A DNA stretch of 21,194 nucleotides from Chromera velia. Its lineage: Eukaryota; Sar; Chromeraceae. The position numbers and the translations under genes were made by a program. The notes beneath the pieces were generated by a model. It was given only the letters and a program-made list of their open reading frames with translations, was not told the origin of the DNA and searched no databases. Below, piece by piece: positions 1 to 9,694 of this stretch. The stretch spans positions 24,930-46,123 of the forward strand of contig JAHBMJ010000493.1 in the NCBI GenBank assembly GCA_018398765.1. The letters are read 5' to 3'. Each line of letters starts with the position of its first letter. Position 1 is the first letter of the stretch.

Positions 1-1
1 C

Positions 2-67
2 TTGTCCTACGTCGTAGTGGCACCTGAGGAGGTGGCACTGGGGGAGGAAGGGGGAGTGCTTATCTAA
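2..67 (+). CDS. Possible 3' end of a gene entering from the left (partial)
   Basis: One frame is open from base 2 to a TAA at 65-67 and reads like protein: a short hydrophobic beta-like run, then acidic residues, ending GEEGGVLI. The other two plus frames are less protein-like. Only 21 codons are visible, there is no homology I recognise, and the upstream sequence is missing, so this could be chance. It would be the last exon, or end of an exon, of a plus-strand gene. Confidence 0.2.
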   Translation: MSYVVVAPEEVALGEEGGVLI

Positions 68-240
68 GCGTTTAGAAAAAGGGGGTGGGAGAGGGGGGGT
101 TGGCTGCGATGGCGTGAGAGAACAAGTCCAAGTCCGTACAGAGAAGTGAAGAAAGGAGAAGGGGAAAAAGCATTCGGGGTAGTCGAGAGAGAAAAATAGA
201 ATGCGGTTTCAGCGGGCAAAGTTCCTGCGACAGACAGACA

Positions 241-272
241 AACGGACAGAAAAGCAACCACAGAGAGAGAGG

Positions 273-310
<38 letters not shown>

Positions 311-333
311 GTGCCAGAGAGAGAGAGAGAGAG
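241..333. repeat. (GA)n / (GACA)n microsatellite
   Basis: Two GA runs (about 261-285 and 316-333) flank a GACA tetranucleotide tract (about 283-311). All the open frames crossing it are Ser/Leu/Cys/Val-rich simple-sequence translations, not genes. Confidence 0.9.
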
Positions 334-335
334 CG

Positions 336-1073
336 TGAAGGAAAGAATATGACTCAATTATATGAGGAAGTGGTGTCGACCAAAAATGATCGGACGGCAT
401 GTAATTGATTAATTCATTGTTTGAATGCTTTCTTTGAGAAGTTCTCAAGTTGAGATGAACCCACGGTGCATGCAGAGGCACGCCTTTCATCAGGGTATAA
501 AGCCATAATGTCGCCACCGTACACTGTGAATGATCTGCTGATCTCTGTTGTTCTAATTAACAGTTCTTTTCGTTAACGTTTTCAACTTTTCAAAATTAAT
601 TTAAGTAAACAGTTTAATATCACACAGTCATCCTCCTCGAAATCCATGTAAATCATCATATCTAGCATCACATATTCTAGTGCATCTGAATTGCTCGGTA
701 CATTATGGTACATTGATTTTATTTGAATTATTGGCTAAATTTTTGTTACTATTAGTATACTACTGCTACTAATGAATTATTCCTACTTAGGTTCCTACAA
801 GGCTATAACATTGCTATTTTTTCTTTAAGCTAGCTACCTGATTAAGTGATAAGTCATTTATTGATGCCTGAAAATACCCTAGAACACAGTCTAAACACTG
901 TTGCCCTAGCTGTTGCCAGTGCCGTTTTATTTTTCAATCAGTCTAAAGTTTTACAGGTTTTACAAGTATCTTTTAGAATAAAACTTGAACAGTAATATAA
1001 ACTTGAAAACGTAAATTGCTCTAGAAATTGCTGCGTATATAATTAAAACATAATTTGAAATATATAGAATAAA
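336..1073. other. AT-rich spacer with no gene seen
   Basis: Base composition turns strongly AT-rich near 535. No frame stays open at a useful length and no RNA gene was recognised. An 11-bp sequence at about 561-571 recurs inverted at about 3566-3576, which may mark the outer edge of the AT-rich island. Confidence 0.5.
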
Positions 1074-1906
1074 CTAGGATTTACACAGTACGGTTAGGAG
1101 TAACGAAAGTAGGATGGTTACTAGGCGGCCGCTAGGCCACCCGGTTACCAATTTTGTGGTTACGGTAGTAGTGTTCCGATGGTAGTGATAGTAGCTAAAA
1201 ATACGCAGATTTGGCCTAAAAATAAGCAAATTCTATGTCAAACTTAACCTACAAAACCAATTTTAGACTAGTAAATTTTTACTGTGAAAATCATACTTTT
1301 GGCATTCATTAAAAGTTTATTCTAGTAAAACTCAATGTTCATCATTTTATGATTGAACCATAACTAATATATCAATATTTATAGGCTATGTTATTTAAGT
1401 ATAATCATTTTAAGGCTTTAAATTGCTAATCAGTTAAGTGATTAGGCTTTAAAATAGGTCTAGCAACTGTTTTTACCTAGTGAGAAGATTTGATTTGATT
1501 TGATTTAAAGTAGGGCTTAACCTCAAATCAAATCTTAGGCCTGAGAAACTTTAGTATGATAGAGCCTATCAAATCTTATCAAATCTACTTCAAATCTGAC
1601 CCTTTAACTTCAAATTTTCGAGATCAATCCATCATCCAGTCTCTCAAATGAGTCTTCGCACTTTTTTGTGCGTAAAAAAAAAAAAAGATCACAAAAAGAT
1701 TTTTTCATCGATTTCACATGAATATGAACGCCCAAAAGCTTTTTAAAATGTCTGTTCAGTAAAAAAGAGGTCATCTAATCTCTTTTCTAGACATTCAAGT
1801 TTTGATTAAGGGTTTGAAGTGGTTCTTTATTATCCTGTAGCAGTTTTTACGCTTCTTTCTTTGCCTTAGGCCCTTCTTGGGTCCCCCCTTATCAAACCGA
1901 TTAACA

Positions 1907-2008
1907 ATGCTAGTAACGATGTCAAACAATCCCACAGGTCATAACAACAAGAAGACTACCAAGAAAGCCGCATTAGTATACACTGCCGGCTATGCGAAGA
2001 AAGTGTAA
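1907..2008 (+). CDS. 33-codon reading frame inside the middle transposon, probably not functional
   Basis: An ATG at 1907 opens a 33-codon frame ending TAA at 2006-2008. The product is rich in Asn, Lys and Thr with a TTKKAALVY segment. No family is recognised. It sits in the internal part of a non-autonomous element and may be a remnant of a captured or eroded gene. Confidence 0.12.
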   Translation: MLVTMSNNPTGHNNKKTTKKAALVYTAGYAKKV

Positions 2009-2099
2009 CCTGCAGAAAGAGGGAGTAATATAATTGTAAGCTCTTAACTTATGTAAGCTCTTAGCTTTAACAATAGCTCATTAATTTTGAGTCTTAATT

Positions 2100-2903
2100 A
2101 GTGACCATGTTTGATTTGATTATATTTGATTTGATTTGATTTGATTTGAGCTTCAACCTCAAATATTTGATATTTGAGGTAAGATTTGAGGTTAACCTCT
2201 TAGGGTTCCTCACTGAGTCACTGACTTACTGTCACTCTGATCATTTTTCTCATGACAATAGTTATCAGAACATTTCTGATATGTGTTTCAAAAATTTAAA
2301 AAAATATATATATAATTATAACTTATCAGTTCCGTAAAAAAAATATGCCTGTGTGGTAGTGTATATACACTAGTCACTGAGACTCACTCTAGTACTAATA
2401 GAGATTAAGAACGTAAAATTGATAGATTTGAAATTGCATATGACTTTTTGTTGATACGATAAAGTTAGAGCACGTACCAAAATTGGGGTGACAATCACTC
2501 AACTTTATGGCACTTCCTTTTCCTCTTCTTCATGATCACTTTCTTCAATGTGAATCGAATCGATCGGTGGTAGGAGCTGCTGAGAGCTTTTTCTCTGGCT
2601 TTTCAGCTTTCTAGGAGTGGGTGCTCCTGGGCTTCTATTCGGTTGCGGAGAGATGACAACGGGGTGAGACGGAGAACCGCGCACACGTTTGCTATTGCTG
2701 TTGGTGTTGGAACCGTCCTGTTTCTGGGCAGCTAAGCATCCAGAGTTGGTAAGTCATATTTGAGGTTGAAAGTCATATTGATCAAATATTTGATCGTATT
2801 TGATAGGTCTTTAAACACTAGGTCCTCCCTGACTGGATATTTGATTTAAGCTTAAGCCCTACCTCAAATCAAATCAAATCAAATCAAATCAAACATGGTC
2901 ACT
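2100..2903. mobile_element. Second ATTTG-repeat-ended element, nested inside the first (inner shell)
   Basis: Ends are AGTGACCATGTTTGATTTGA (2100-2119) and its exact reverse complement with further TTGAT units (to 2903). AGTCTTAATT flanks both sides (2090-2099 and 2904-2913), a perfect 10-bp target duplication. Its right subterminal block (AGGTAGGGCTTAAG, minus strand) matches the left subterminal block of the enclosing element (AGTAGGGCTTAACC), and its left block (TTTGAGCTTCAACCTC) matches that element's right block. The two are therefore the same family in opposite orientations. The perfect duplication suggests a younger insertion than the 1479-3134 copy. Confidence 0.8.
2505..2753 (-). pseudogene. 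Coding-like exon remnant inside the inner transposon
   Basis: On the minus strand an 82-codon frame without ATG runs from just after a TGA (2754-2756) to a TAA (2505-2507). Composition is that of a disordered, exposed protein segment: Ser/Asn/Pro-rich with basic patches (KRVRGSP, TPRKLKSQRK) and an acidic tail (EESDHEEEEKEVP). It is GC-richer than the surrounding element. A TAGCTGCCCAG just inside the 5' end could have been a splice acceptor. This pattern suggests either the last exon of a lost transposase gene or a captured host exon. No homology was recognised. Confidence 0.3.
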
Positions 2904-3304
2904 AGTCTTAATTTAGCTTTTAGTCTAGTTTTTAGTGATTTTCTTATCTCTAGGGCTTTCTAGAATTTGCTAGTGATATCGACTGTGTCATGTTGTCTTC
3001 AGTGCTGTCGAGAGTGACCTCTAGACTTCAACCTCAAATCTATCTCAAATCTGCCAGTGGTCAGATTTGAGCTTGAAGCTCAAATAAAATAAAATAAAAT
3101 CAAATCAAATCCTATCAAATCAAATCTGGTCACTATTTTTACCAGAGTTTTTCCTGGAACTACCATGGTAGTAGTGGTACACGCCTTCAAGTCCGCTGGT
3201 TAGTAGTTACCATTTCATAGTTACCAAACTGATGGTACGTCGGTAACTTGCTAGTGGCTAAAAGGGGCCAGTAGTAACTCCTAACCGTACTGTGTACTAG
3301 GATT

Positions 3305-4422
3305 AGGATTAGCATATGAAAATGAATGTTCAAAAACAAAAAAAAGATTGAAATTTTTGAGGACCTATATATGTAGTTAAAGTAAGTTAAAGATGGTTAA
3401 CTAGGTGGTTAAAGGCTTCTATTTCTCATGAAGTAGAAAGAGTCGATCAGACGTCCAAACAGTGGACCAAACTATAGTAGCATGCAGTTCGATCTTCTAT
3501 ATAAGTAGCTGATTCTAGGGCTGATCGAATCCCCCCCGGCTGATTACAAAACTTAATTTGTCAAAAAGAACTGTGTTCACTGCCTGGTTTTCGCTCCATG
3601 CAGTCACGCATGGTCCGCGGTATGGACACTGCAGGTCTTCGTTGAGACATCACAGCCAAAACGGTGCTCGATCCTGAATGCAAACAAAATGCCGTCCTGC
3701 ATGTCGATTCTCACGTGCTTCTCTCATTCGCATCTCTAAGAAGTTAGGTAATTGTCTGGCAGTCTCCGCATTTTACCCTTTCGCATGGAGACGAAGAACC
3801 AGCACTCTCTCAATGAGAGATAGAGACAGAGACACAGAGAGAGAAATAGAGACGGACTGATACGCGTCTGACTGGGCAACACCTCAAGCAGACGTCCATC
3901 TGTTGCCGTACGTACACGCACGCACGCACGCACATACACACACACACACACACAACAGACATAGAGAATGGAACAGAGAGAAAGAGAAATCACACCACAC
4001 TCAGTAAGCAGCACGCAAAATTGAGCCTCGTCTCAAATTTTCTCACCCCCCTCCACTTCTCCCCCTCCTCATTGGTCGCTTACTGCCTTTTGTCACGCAT
4101 TCTCCAAAGAAATTATATTTTTCAACAGAGCCGACCCCGGGACGTCAAAGGAACGATCAGACTACGCAGCGAAACTTCCTCATCCACCCACCCGCACAGA
4201 GGGTCACAGAAATCAGCCAGGCAGACACGTGCCAAAGTGGAACAATGGCCCCGGCTGTCTCTTAAAAAGAAGGGAGCGCTTTTGTTCCCACCCTCATCCT
4301 ACCCTCACTCCATTTCTCCCCTACTTCCGTTCTTTGTCCCTTTCCCCTCTTTGAAGCTGGTGTGTGCTGAAAGCTTCGAGGGAACAGTTGAAGGCTGTGA
4401 AATGCAAGGATGGCCACATCCC
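3305..4422. other. Spacer between the transposon island and the TLDc gene; simple repeats
   Basis: AT-rich sequence continues to about 3580, then composition becomes mixed. GA/GACA tracts lie at about 3820-3855, and a CGCA tract passing into (CA)n lies at about 3908-3955. The stretch from about 3960 to 4422 is downstream of the minus-strand TLDc gene and would include its 3' UTR. Plus-strand open frames at 4021-4530 start at TTG or overlap the real minus-strand gene, and show no protein character. Confidence 0.6.
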
Positions 4423-5557
4423 TCATGCTGCACTGCTCCTGCTCCCACTCCGCCTGGTTATCTCTTCCCCCAACGCGAATACCTCGATCTCGGTCATGGG
4501 AACCTCCATCTGCTCCCCCCCTGTAAGTGAAGAGAATTCAAGTCCCGCGGGTCTCTGGTAGGCGTATCCAAAATTACTGGAGCAGTTGGTGCTACCACCT
4601 TTGAAGGCGTAGATGTCACCTGTGAAACCAGGTCCATAATCGATTCTGTGATAAACTGCCTTAGGCCTTTTCTGCTCTTCTACAGGAAAACGCGCAGGCT
4701 GAATGCCCTGGGCGCTCCTGAGAAGGAAGACCGAGGCAGAGTCGTCCCTCATATGGTCTCCGCTGCTCGCCCACGAGACACTTGTGTGCCCCCCAAATAT
4801 GTTCGCCCCACACCTAACGACTGTGACAGTGGGGCCCTTCCCGTCGCACTTGGAGTGGAAGGCCCTTGCACTCATGCCGTCTCTCGTTCCCCTGAAAATC
4901 AACTTCCACTTCCCGGGGTACCAGGAGGTTAGGAGACGGTTTCCCTCCCTAGACACAAGAACACTGTCTGCAAAAGAATGAGGGCGGGAAGCTGGGCGGA
5001 TTCCGCACTCAGTGGCGCACTTGTTGAACGCCTGCGCCTGCTGTGCGATCTTCTCTTTTACCTCTGCGAGACGGGACTCTGCCCCCACCGCCTCCTCTGC
5101 CCCCACCGCCTCCTCTTCAAGGGCATACAGGGATGTCGAGATGGTCTTCAGATTATGGAGGCACTTGGCAAGCTCCTCTTTGAGCAGCTCAGCCGATCTT
5201 CCGTTGTTGTGGTCGGCGAGACTGAGGGCAATTAATTCTCTTGGTGTCGTCAGTGATGTTTTTTTTGACCTCTTCCCAAGAGGAGACGGTTCTGTTGAGC
5301 GTCTCCAGAAATTCTGGGAAGTCCTTGCTCAGGGTGTCGGGGAACTGCCAGTGAGAGAGAAAAGTGAAGACGTCCTCCACACTGAAGTGCTCTATGACCT
5401 TGGGGACAAACACCTCTCCCTTCTGGTGATCAAAATTAAAGGAGGGATGCTCGAGTGAATACGTGAAGCTACGCACTTCCTTCAGCGCTTCCACTCTGCC
5501 CATCGTGCCGACGATTTTCTCGTGGCAAGTTTTGATTTCTGAAAGCACATCAGACAT
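4423..5557 (-). CDS. TLDc-domain protein, single exon, with a one-base frame break
   Basis: TLDc proteins occur across eukaryotes; several protect against oxidative stress and some bind the vacuolar ATPase, but the substrate of this one is unknown. ATG at 5557-5555, TGA at 4425-4423. Residues 1-100 are a unique N-terminal region with an HFSVEDVFTFLSHW helix-like segment. A charged helical, probably coiled-coil stretch follows (about 110-185). A full TLDc domain occupies about 196-362: DGMSARAFHSKCDGKGPT, IFGGHTSVSWASSG, SASVFLL, YGPGFTGDIYAF, then MTEIEVFAL close to the C terminus. The frame breaks at a T8 run (5259-5266; A8 in the mRNA): reading seven instead of eight gives one continuous frame of about 377 codons. 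An 18-bp unit (5077-5094) is perfectly duplicated at 5095-5112, repeating EEAVGA. A short intron is an alternative to a sequencing error or true mutation. The domain call is firm; intactness is not. Confidence 0.85.
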
Positions 5558-6798
5558 CTCAGGTGGTGCGAGCGAGCGTCGACCGTGAACACAGAAGCAA
5601 ACCTTGAAGAGACGGCTGCACGAACAATTAAGAGACGCGATGAGCCAAACGGCGTCTCTTCAGTTCAGCGGGATATCAGACTGTGAGGGCAGAAGATATA
5701 CATGCACTTAGAGTGAATCTGTCGTCTACCACACACACGCACACGAGGTGATGACATTCACAATGAAAACTCAAGGTCCGTCGCTGTTCCGACATCCGCT
5801 CTGAATTCGAAAAGCTATCGGCGCGCCGCGAACAAACACACGCGGCCGAGAGTCACCATGCATGCGTGACCCTGGAAAGCGTAGCGGGGGGTGGAGTGGG
5901 GGACCCCTTGGGACCCCTCCCTCCTCTCCCGCCTTTCTCTCTCCGTTTCCCCCTCCCCCTCATTGCAGGCTCTCAAGACCTTCAAACTATAGGTGTCCGC
6001 TAAACAAAAAAAAAAAATCCCTAAAACCTCTTTATTTTTTTTTTCTAATCAAACAACTGTTGTTCAAGTGTTGCACAAGTATTGTTCATGTGTTACACAA
6101 CTGTTGTTAAATGTTGTTCAGGCTTAAAAAATAAAATAAAAAAGAAATAAAAAGAACGAAAAAAAATATCTGCTCCGATAGCCTATCTTTTTCTTTTAAA
6201 GCCGAAGTAAGCCGAAGCCTAGCCCTCAAACCGCTTGCTGGCTCTCAAAGTCGGCCGTAGTCGGCTGTGGCCTCTAGAGTACAAATAAGTCTAAACACAG
6301 CTTATAAAAATTATTATGTTATGATTTTTAAATTTCACTAGATTTCTCTTTTTGAAAAAACAACATTAATTAAGTTTCACTGAAAGTTTTACCTAGAAAT
6401 TCTCTATAAGCTTCTTTTTTAATATTTTTTACATTCTGTTCTCCAAATTGATTAAGTTGGAGCCTTAATTTAAAGGAAGGTAGGGAGGAACACTGCTTAA
6501 CTCTACGACTAAGTTGATTCTTAGTCGAAGTGTATCAATTTAAGACGACGGAGCCACGGAGCGGCGCTTTGGCTCTTCAAGGTTGCTGACACGAAAACTT
6601 GCTGTTTGCTGTTTCGCGTTCTGTCAATCACCTTTCTAAGTGCCTTCTGAGTGCCTTCTTGTGTGCTCTGGCGTCACGCGCATGTCACGATCGCGGTCCG
6701 CCCGCCTGCGTTGTTCAATGAAGTGTGAACTAGTTGCTAATGCAATTCAAATCAGCAGACCAGGGAATCTCCCGACACCCCCCCAAATTGACTTCACT
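5558..6798. other. Spacer between the TLDc and GrpE genes with an AT-rich island
   Basis: Bases 5558-5860 lie upstream of the TLDc start and would hold its promoter and 5' UTR; no clear TATA box was seen. Bases 5870-5970 are G/C-skewed simple sequence. From about 5998 to 6560 the sequence is AT-rich with A and T homopolymers. CAACTGTTGTT occurs at 6054-6064 and again at 6098-6108 with related GTTGCAC or GTTACAC units between. A perfect 8-bp stem with 6-base loop (CGACTAAG 6506-6513, CTTAGTCG 6520-6527) lies near its right edge. No terminal repeats or target duplication could be paired, so I do not call a transposon. Confidence 0.5.
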
Positions 6799-9174
6799 TC
6801 ACTTCCCTTCCTTCTCCTTTGGAGGTGGAGGGGGCGGTGCAGGCCCCCCGGTGGTCGTCCCGACCTTTGCAGCTCTGAGGACCCGCTCGTGAATCCGGTA
6901 CCCCGGCTGCATCACCTGGAAGATTGTGCCCCTCACCTGCTTGGCCGAATTAAGGGGAGGGACATGGGGAAGGGAAATTCAAAGCCACAAAGTGATACTG
7001 GAGGATGGGGTGGAGGAGGGGCTGAGGAAAAGAGAAATGGAGCTCAATGCATTAGCCGGTTATTTTTTCTCCAGACCCTCTTTCCTGCTTTCCTACAGTG
7101 AGGGGAGGCTCAAAAAGAAAGGAGGCAGAAAAAAATTCCAGGGAACAGAGGGGGAAGGGGCGCGTGTCAGAGCCCGCTTTTCCGACTGAAGGCGATCATC
7201 TTATCCTCCAGATGTGTGGCCTCACATCGACATGTCCGCTTCCAAACAATTAATTGATGGAAGGCTCAAGAAAACTGTGTCTCCTAGAGACGTGAGTGCG
7301 TCGTTCTCTCCTCCTCCCTGACTACACGCACCGACCTTGCTTTTATCCTCCATCTGGAACATTGCCTCATGGAATGATGGGTCGAACAGGTTGCCCTCCT
7401 GCAGACAGACAGCGAAGCAGCCAGTCAGTGTGTGTGGAAGAAAAAACGAGTACACTTAGGCTCACAAGTGCCAATAAACAAACATCAGGAGGGGGAAAGG
7501 AAATGACGACAGGATGGGGGGTAGATAGGAGACGGAGACCTTCACGAAGAAGGAAAAGTAAATGATTCAATTAATCAGTGAATGAATGAATGAATGAAGC
7601 GACCATAAAACTAGCTAGGTGTGCATGGACTCCCTCTTTGCGCCTGAAGCAATTATTTCTTCTCCCCTGTGTGCTTTTCCAACGGGCTCTTTTTGTTCCT
7701 CTATCTTCGTGTGCTTCTCCAGGCTTCTACTCTTCGCTCCTCACTCCCCCCTCCCCCCCCCCTTCCTTCCTCACCGGTTGATCCTTGACGATTCCATGAT
7801 TCTCAAAGGCCTTCAACAAAATGGTCTCCGTCATCTTCACACCCTCAGCAATGGTCTTCAAGGGGGTGTCCTCCTCCTGCAATCAGCCAGGAAGAAGATA
7901 CAGAGGAAGACGAGACGACAGAGAGAAAAAACCCTTCTTTCGTCCCCATGGCACACTCTACCAAAGGAGCGAGCAATGCGGTGGCTGTGGACTGCCAGAA
8001 AGGGAGAAGGGAAGGAATAACGAAAGAGACCGAGGGTGCATGTATGCAGGCAGGAAAGAGAGAGCCCTGCAGAAGAAGGAGAAGGAAATTCCGATTTGCA
8101 TTCTCTTCGAACCTGAAGTGTCTTTCCTTGCCTTTCCTAACGCATGCTGACAAAGTCTCATCTCGTTCATTCTCTTTTTCTCTCTCTTCTCTTCTCTTTC
8201 TCTCGCTCTCTCGCTCGCACGCACGCGCGCGCACACGTGCGGATGCGTGTGCACATGTGTGCATCTGATGCTTGTTCATGTTCTGACCAGGCGTTCAGCC
8301 TCAATCGACTTCGATGCAAGCTCCAATGTGTCTGCTACTTCCACCATGCTTGAAGCAAATTTGGCCACTGCGTACTTGTTGGAATTGTCAAGCTGCAGGG
8401 AGAAATATGCGGCACGCTAACATACAATCGAGCATACAGAGATAAGACAGGAAATGCGCACTGATTCGGGATCAAGCTTCGAGATAAGAAAGCCTTGGAT
8501 GAAGACCCACATGTATGTACAGAAACAGACGTGCCCCTGCACTCTTGTTGAACTTTTCCAGCTACACGAACAGGAAGGTAGTCAGAGAAGATGGCGCATC
8601 GGATATGATTCAGACCCCGCATACTGTGTGCTTGCCTTCCCCCTCGCGCCATTCGCTCCCTCACAAAACAAGAAAGGAGACGGGAAAGGCAGACAAGGAG
8701 TCAAAGAAGAAGCGGAGCAGTGCGGTAAAGAAAATCTGCATTGAGTGACTGTGCGTTCCTGGGTCTTTCTTCCTGGTTATGCGTGTAGGACTGACTGACA
8801 TCTGTCCTGTGTCTCGTCCTGAGATTCTCCATCTCTGCCAGTGTCCTCAAGAGTTTGTCCTGCATCTCCTTCACCTTTGCAGACGCATCTTGGTACTTCT
8901 TCTCACACTCTTTCAGTTTCTCAAAAGAGACCTCGGCTGCTTCAGTCTCCTTCTCTTTACCACCACTGGAGGCTGGGGTTTCTTCTTTGGCAGCCTCTGC
9001 TTGAGCAGGCTTCTCAGGTTTCTCGTCTCCAGGAGTCGCGGATGACTCCGCAGAGGAAAAGAAGCGAAACGACTGACGGCTGCTGCTCGCAGGCCGTGCC
9101 AATCCACTCACACACCCGGGTCTGACCGGGAGGGAGACCCGGCGGGCCAGAGAGAATACCAGGGCTGGACGCAT
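6799..9174 (-). CDS. Mitochondrial GrpE (Mge1-type) nucleotide-exchange factor, five exons
   Basis: GrpE releases ADP from Hsp70 and so drives the folding and import motor in the mitochondrial matrix. Exons: 9174-8800, 8392-8288, 7876-7775, 7398-7336, 6936-6799. All four introns (376-411 bp) are phase 0, and the joined product is 260 residues. An Arg/Ser-rich, acid-poor N terminus (residues 1-48, MRPALVFSLARR onward, ending RFFSS) is a matrix-targeting presequence. An acidic linker and the long dimerising helix follow (LLRTLAEMENLRTRHR). The core contains KYAVAKFASSMVEVADTLE, GVKMTETILLKAFENHGI, LFDPSFHEAMFQMED and QVMQPGYRIHERVLRAAKVG, the diagnostic GrpE blocks in order. It ends with a six-proline, Lys/Glu-rich tail. 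The upstream frame opens at a TTG; the first ATG is 9174. Donors are GTCAGT, GTCAGA, GTGAGG and GTCGGT; acceptors are TGCAG or AGCAG. Confidence 0.93.
8160..8262. repeat. Pyrimidine-rich and GCAC/GTGCA simple sequence in GrpE intron 2
   Basis: A TC-rich tract (about 8160-8215) passes into CGCACGCACGCGCGCGCACAC and alternating GTGCACATGTG. The alternating purine-pyrimidine part is the kind that can adopt Z-DNA. It lies wholly inside the second intron of the GrpE gene, so the open frames here are artefacts. Confidence 0.75.
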
Positions 9175-9591
9175 GACGAAAGACAAAAAAGGAGACGGCA
9201 AACTGCTTTTCAGGTTGATCTGTCTCCCTTCGGTTCAGGGGACTTCACGGAATTGACTCGTCCTTTCTGTGCCCAGAAGAACGAAGTTTTGCATGGAGGA
9301 AGGCTGAGATACTTCAAAGCTCTTCGATGAAGTCGACCCATGGTGAACCAAGTCGAACCCACGCGTTCGTTTGAAAGCCCTTGCATGCTGCGAGACGTTA
9401 CGAATGGAAGCATCAGCGATCGACGCACGCACAAATCGGTCGGCCGGTTAATTATTAATTGTCAGTGCGGGATGGCGGGCAAGGACTTTCTGCGCACTTC
9501 TTCTGTGCGAGCGCATGTTTTTTGTTTTTTTCCGTACGCGTCCCAATTTTCGCGAATTTTCGTGCATTAATCAATATTATAATTTGCATGA

Positions 9592-9641
9592 ATCGATCGT
9601 CCATGCATATATATATGCAGTACGTGGCATGCACGATCGAT
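9592..9641. repeat. 15-bp inverted repeat in the divergent spacer
   Basis: ATCGATCGTCCATGC (9592-9606) pairs with GCATGCACGATCGAT (9627-9641), 14 of 15 positions, around a 20-base loop containing ATATATATATG. It is immediately followed by TGCATGCATGCATGG. It could form a hairpin or cruciform, or be paired binding sites. Confidence 0.75.
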
Positions 9642-9694
9642 GTATATGCATGCATGCATGGTGCATGTTCTTTTGGATCCATGCACCTCTGCGG

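Larger units (their letters stand above)
1479..3134. mobile_element. ATTTG-repeat-ended element inserted in the outer transposon (middle shell)
   Basis: The left end AGTGAGAAGATTTGATTTG (from 1479) matches the reverse complement of the right end, AGTGACCAGATTTGATTTG (ending 3134). Flanks are GTTTTTACCT (1469-1478) and ATTTTTACCA (3135-3144), an 8-of-10 match consistent with an aged 9-10-bp target duplication. The terminal inverted repeats are mostly a pentanucleotide tandem array followed by subterminal CTCAAATC and TTTGAG motifs. Removing the inner insertion leaves about 840 bp. A 9-10-bp duplication is typical of Mutator-like (MULE) elements, but no transposase is visible, so the superfamily is inference. 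Confidence 0.7.
1082..3296. mobile_element. Non-autonomous DNA transposon with 20-bp TIRs and 8-bp TSD (outer shell)
   Basis: The left end reads TACACAGTACGGTTAGGAGT (1082-1101) and its exact reverse complement ends the element at 3277-3296. The octamer CTAGGATT lies directly outside both ends (1074-1081 and 3297-3304), a perfect 8-bp target-site duplication. Inside each end are scattered GGTTAC or GTTACC motifs (for example near 1117, 1142 and 1157, and around 3200-3230), as expected for subterminal transposase-binding repeats. Without the nested insertion the element would be about 550 bp, MITE-sized, with no transposase. An 8-bp duplication fits hAT-like, P-like or Merlin-like elements; the terminal sequence does not let me choose. 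Confidence 0.85.

Noticed and set aside
283-312. GACA array as a CRISPR-like or other functional array
   Set aside because: It is a pure tetranucleotide microsatellite without spacers.
2146-2337. 63-codon plus-strand frame inside the inner transposon
   Set aside because: It begins at a non-ATG codon in the subterminal repeat and runs through AT-rich sequence with no family resemblance.
4021-4981. Plus-strand open frames of 65-169 codons
   Set aside because: They overlap the TLDc gene on the other strand or start at TTG, lack domains, and have compositions of antisense shadow translation.
5222-5269. A 48-bp GT...CTCAG segment in the TLDc gene as a normal intron
   Set aside because: Its length is a multiple of three, so removing it does not repair the one-base frame difference. 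Longer alternatives exist but have weak acceptors.
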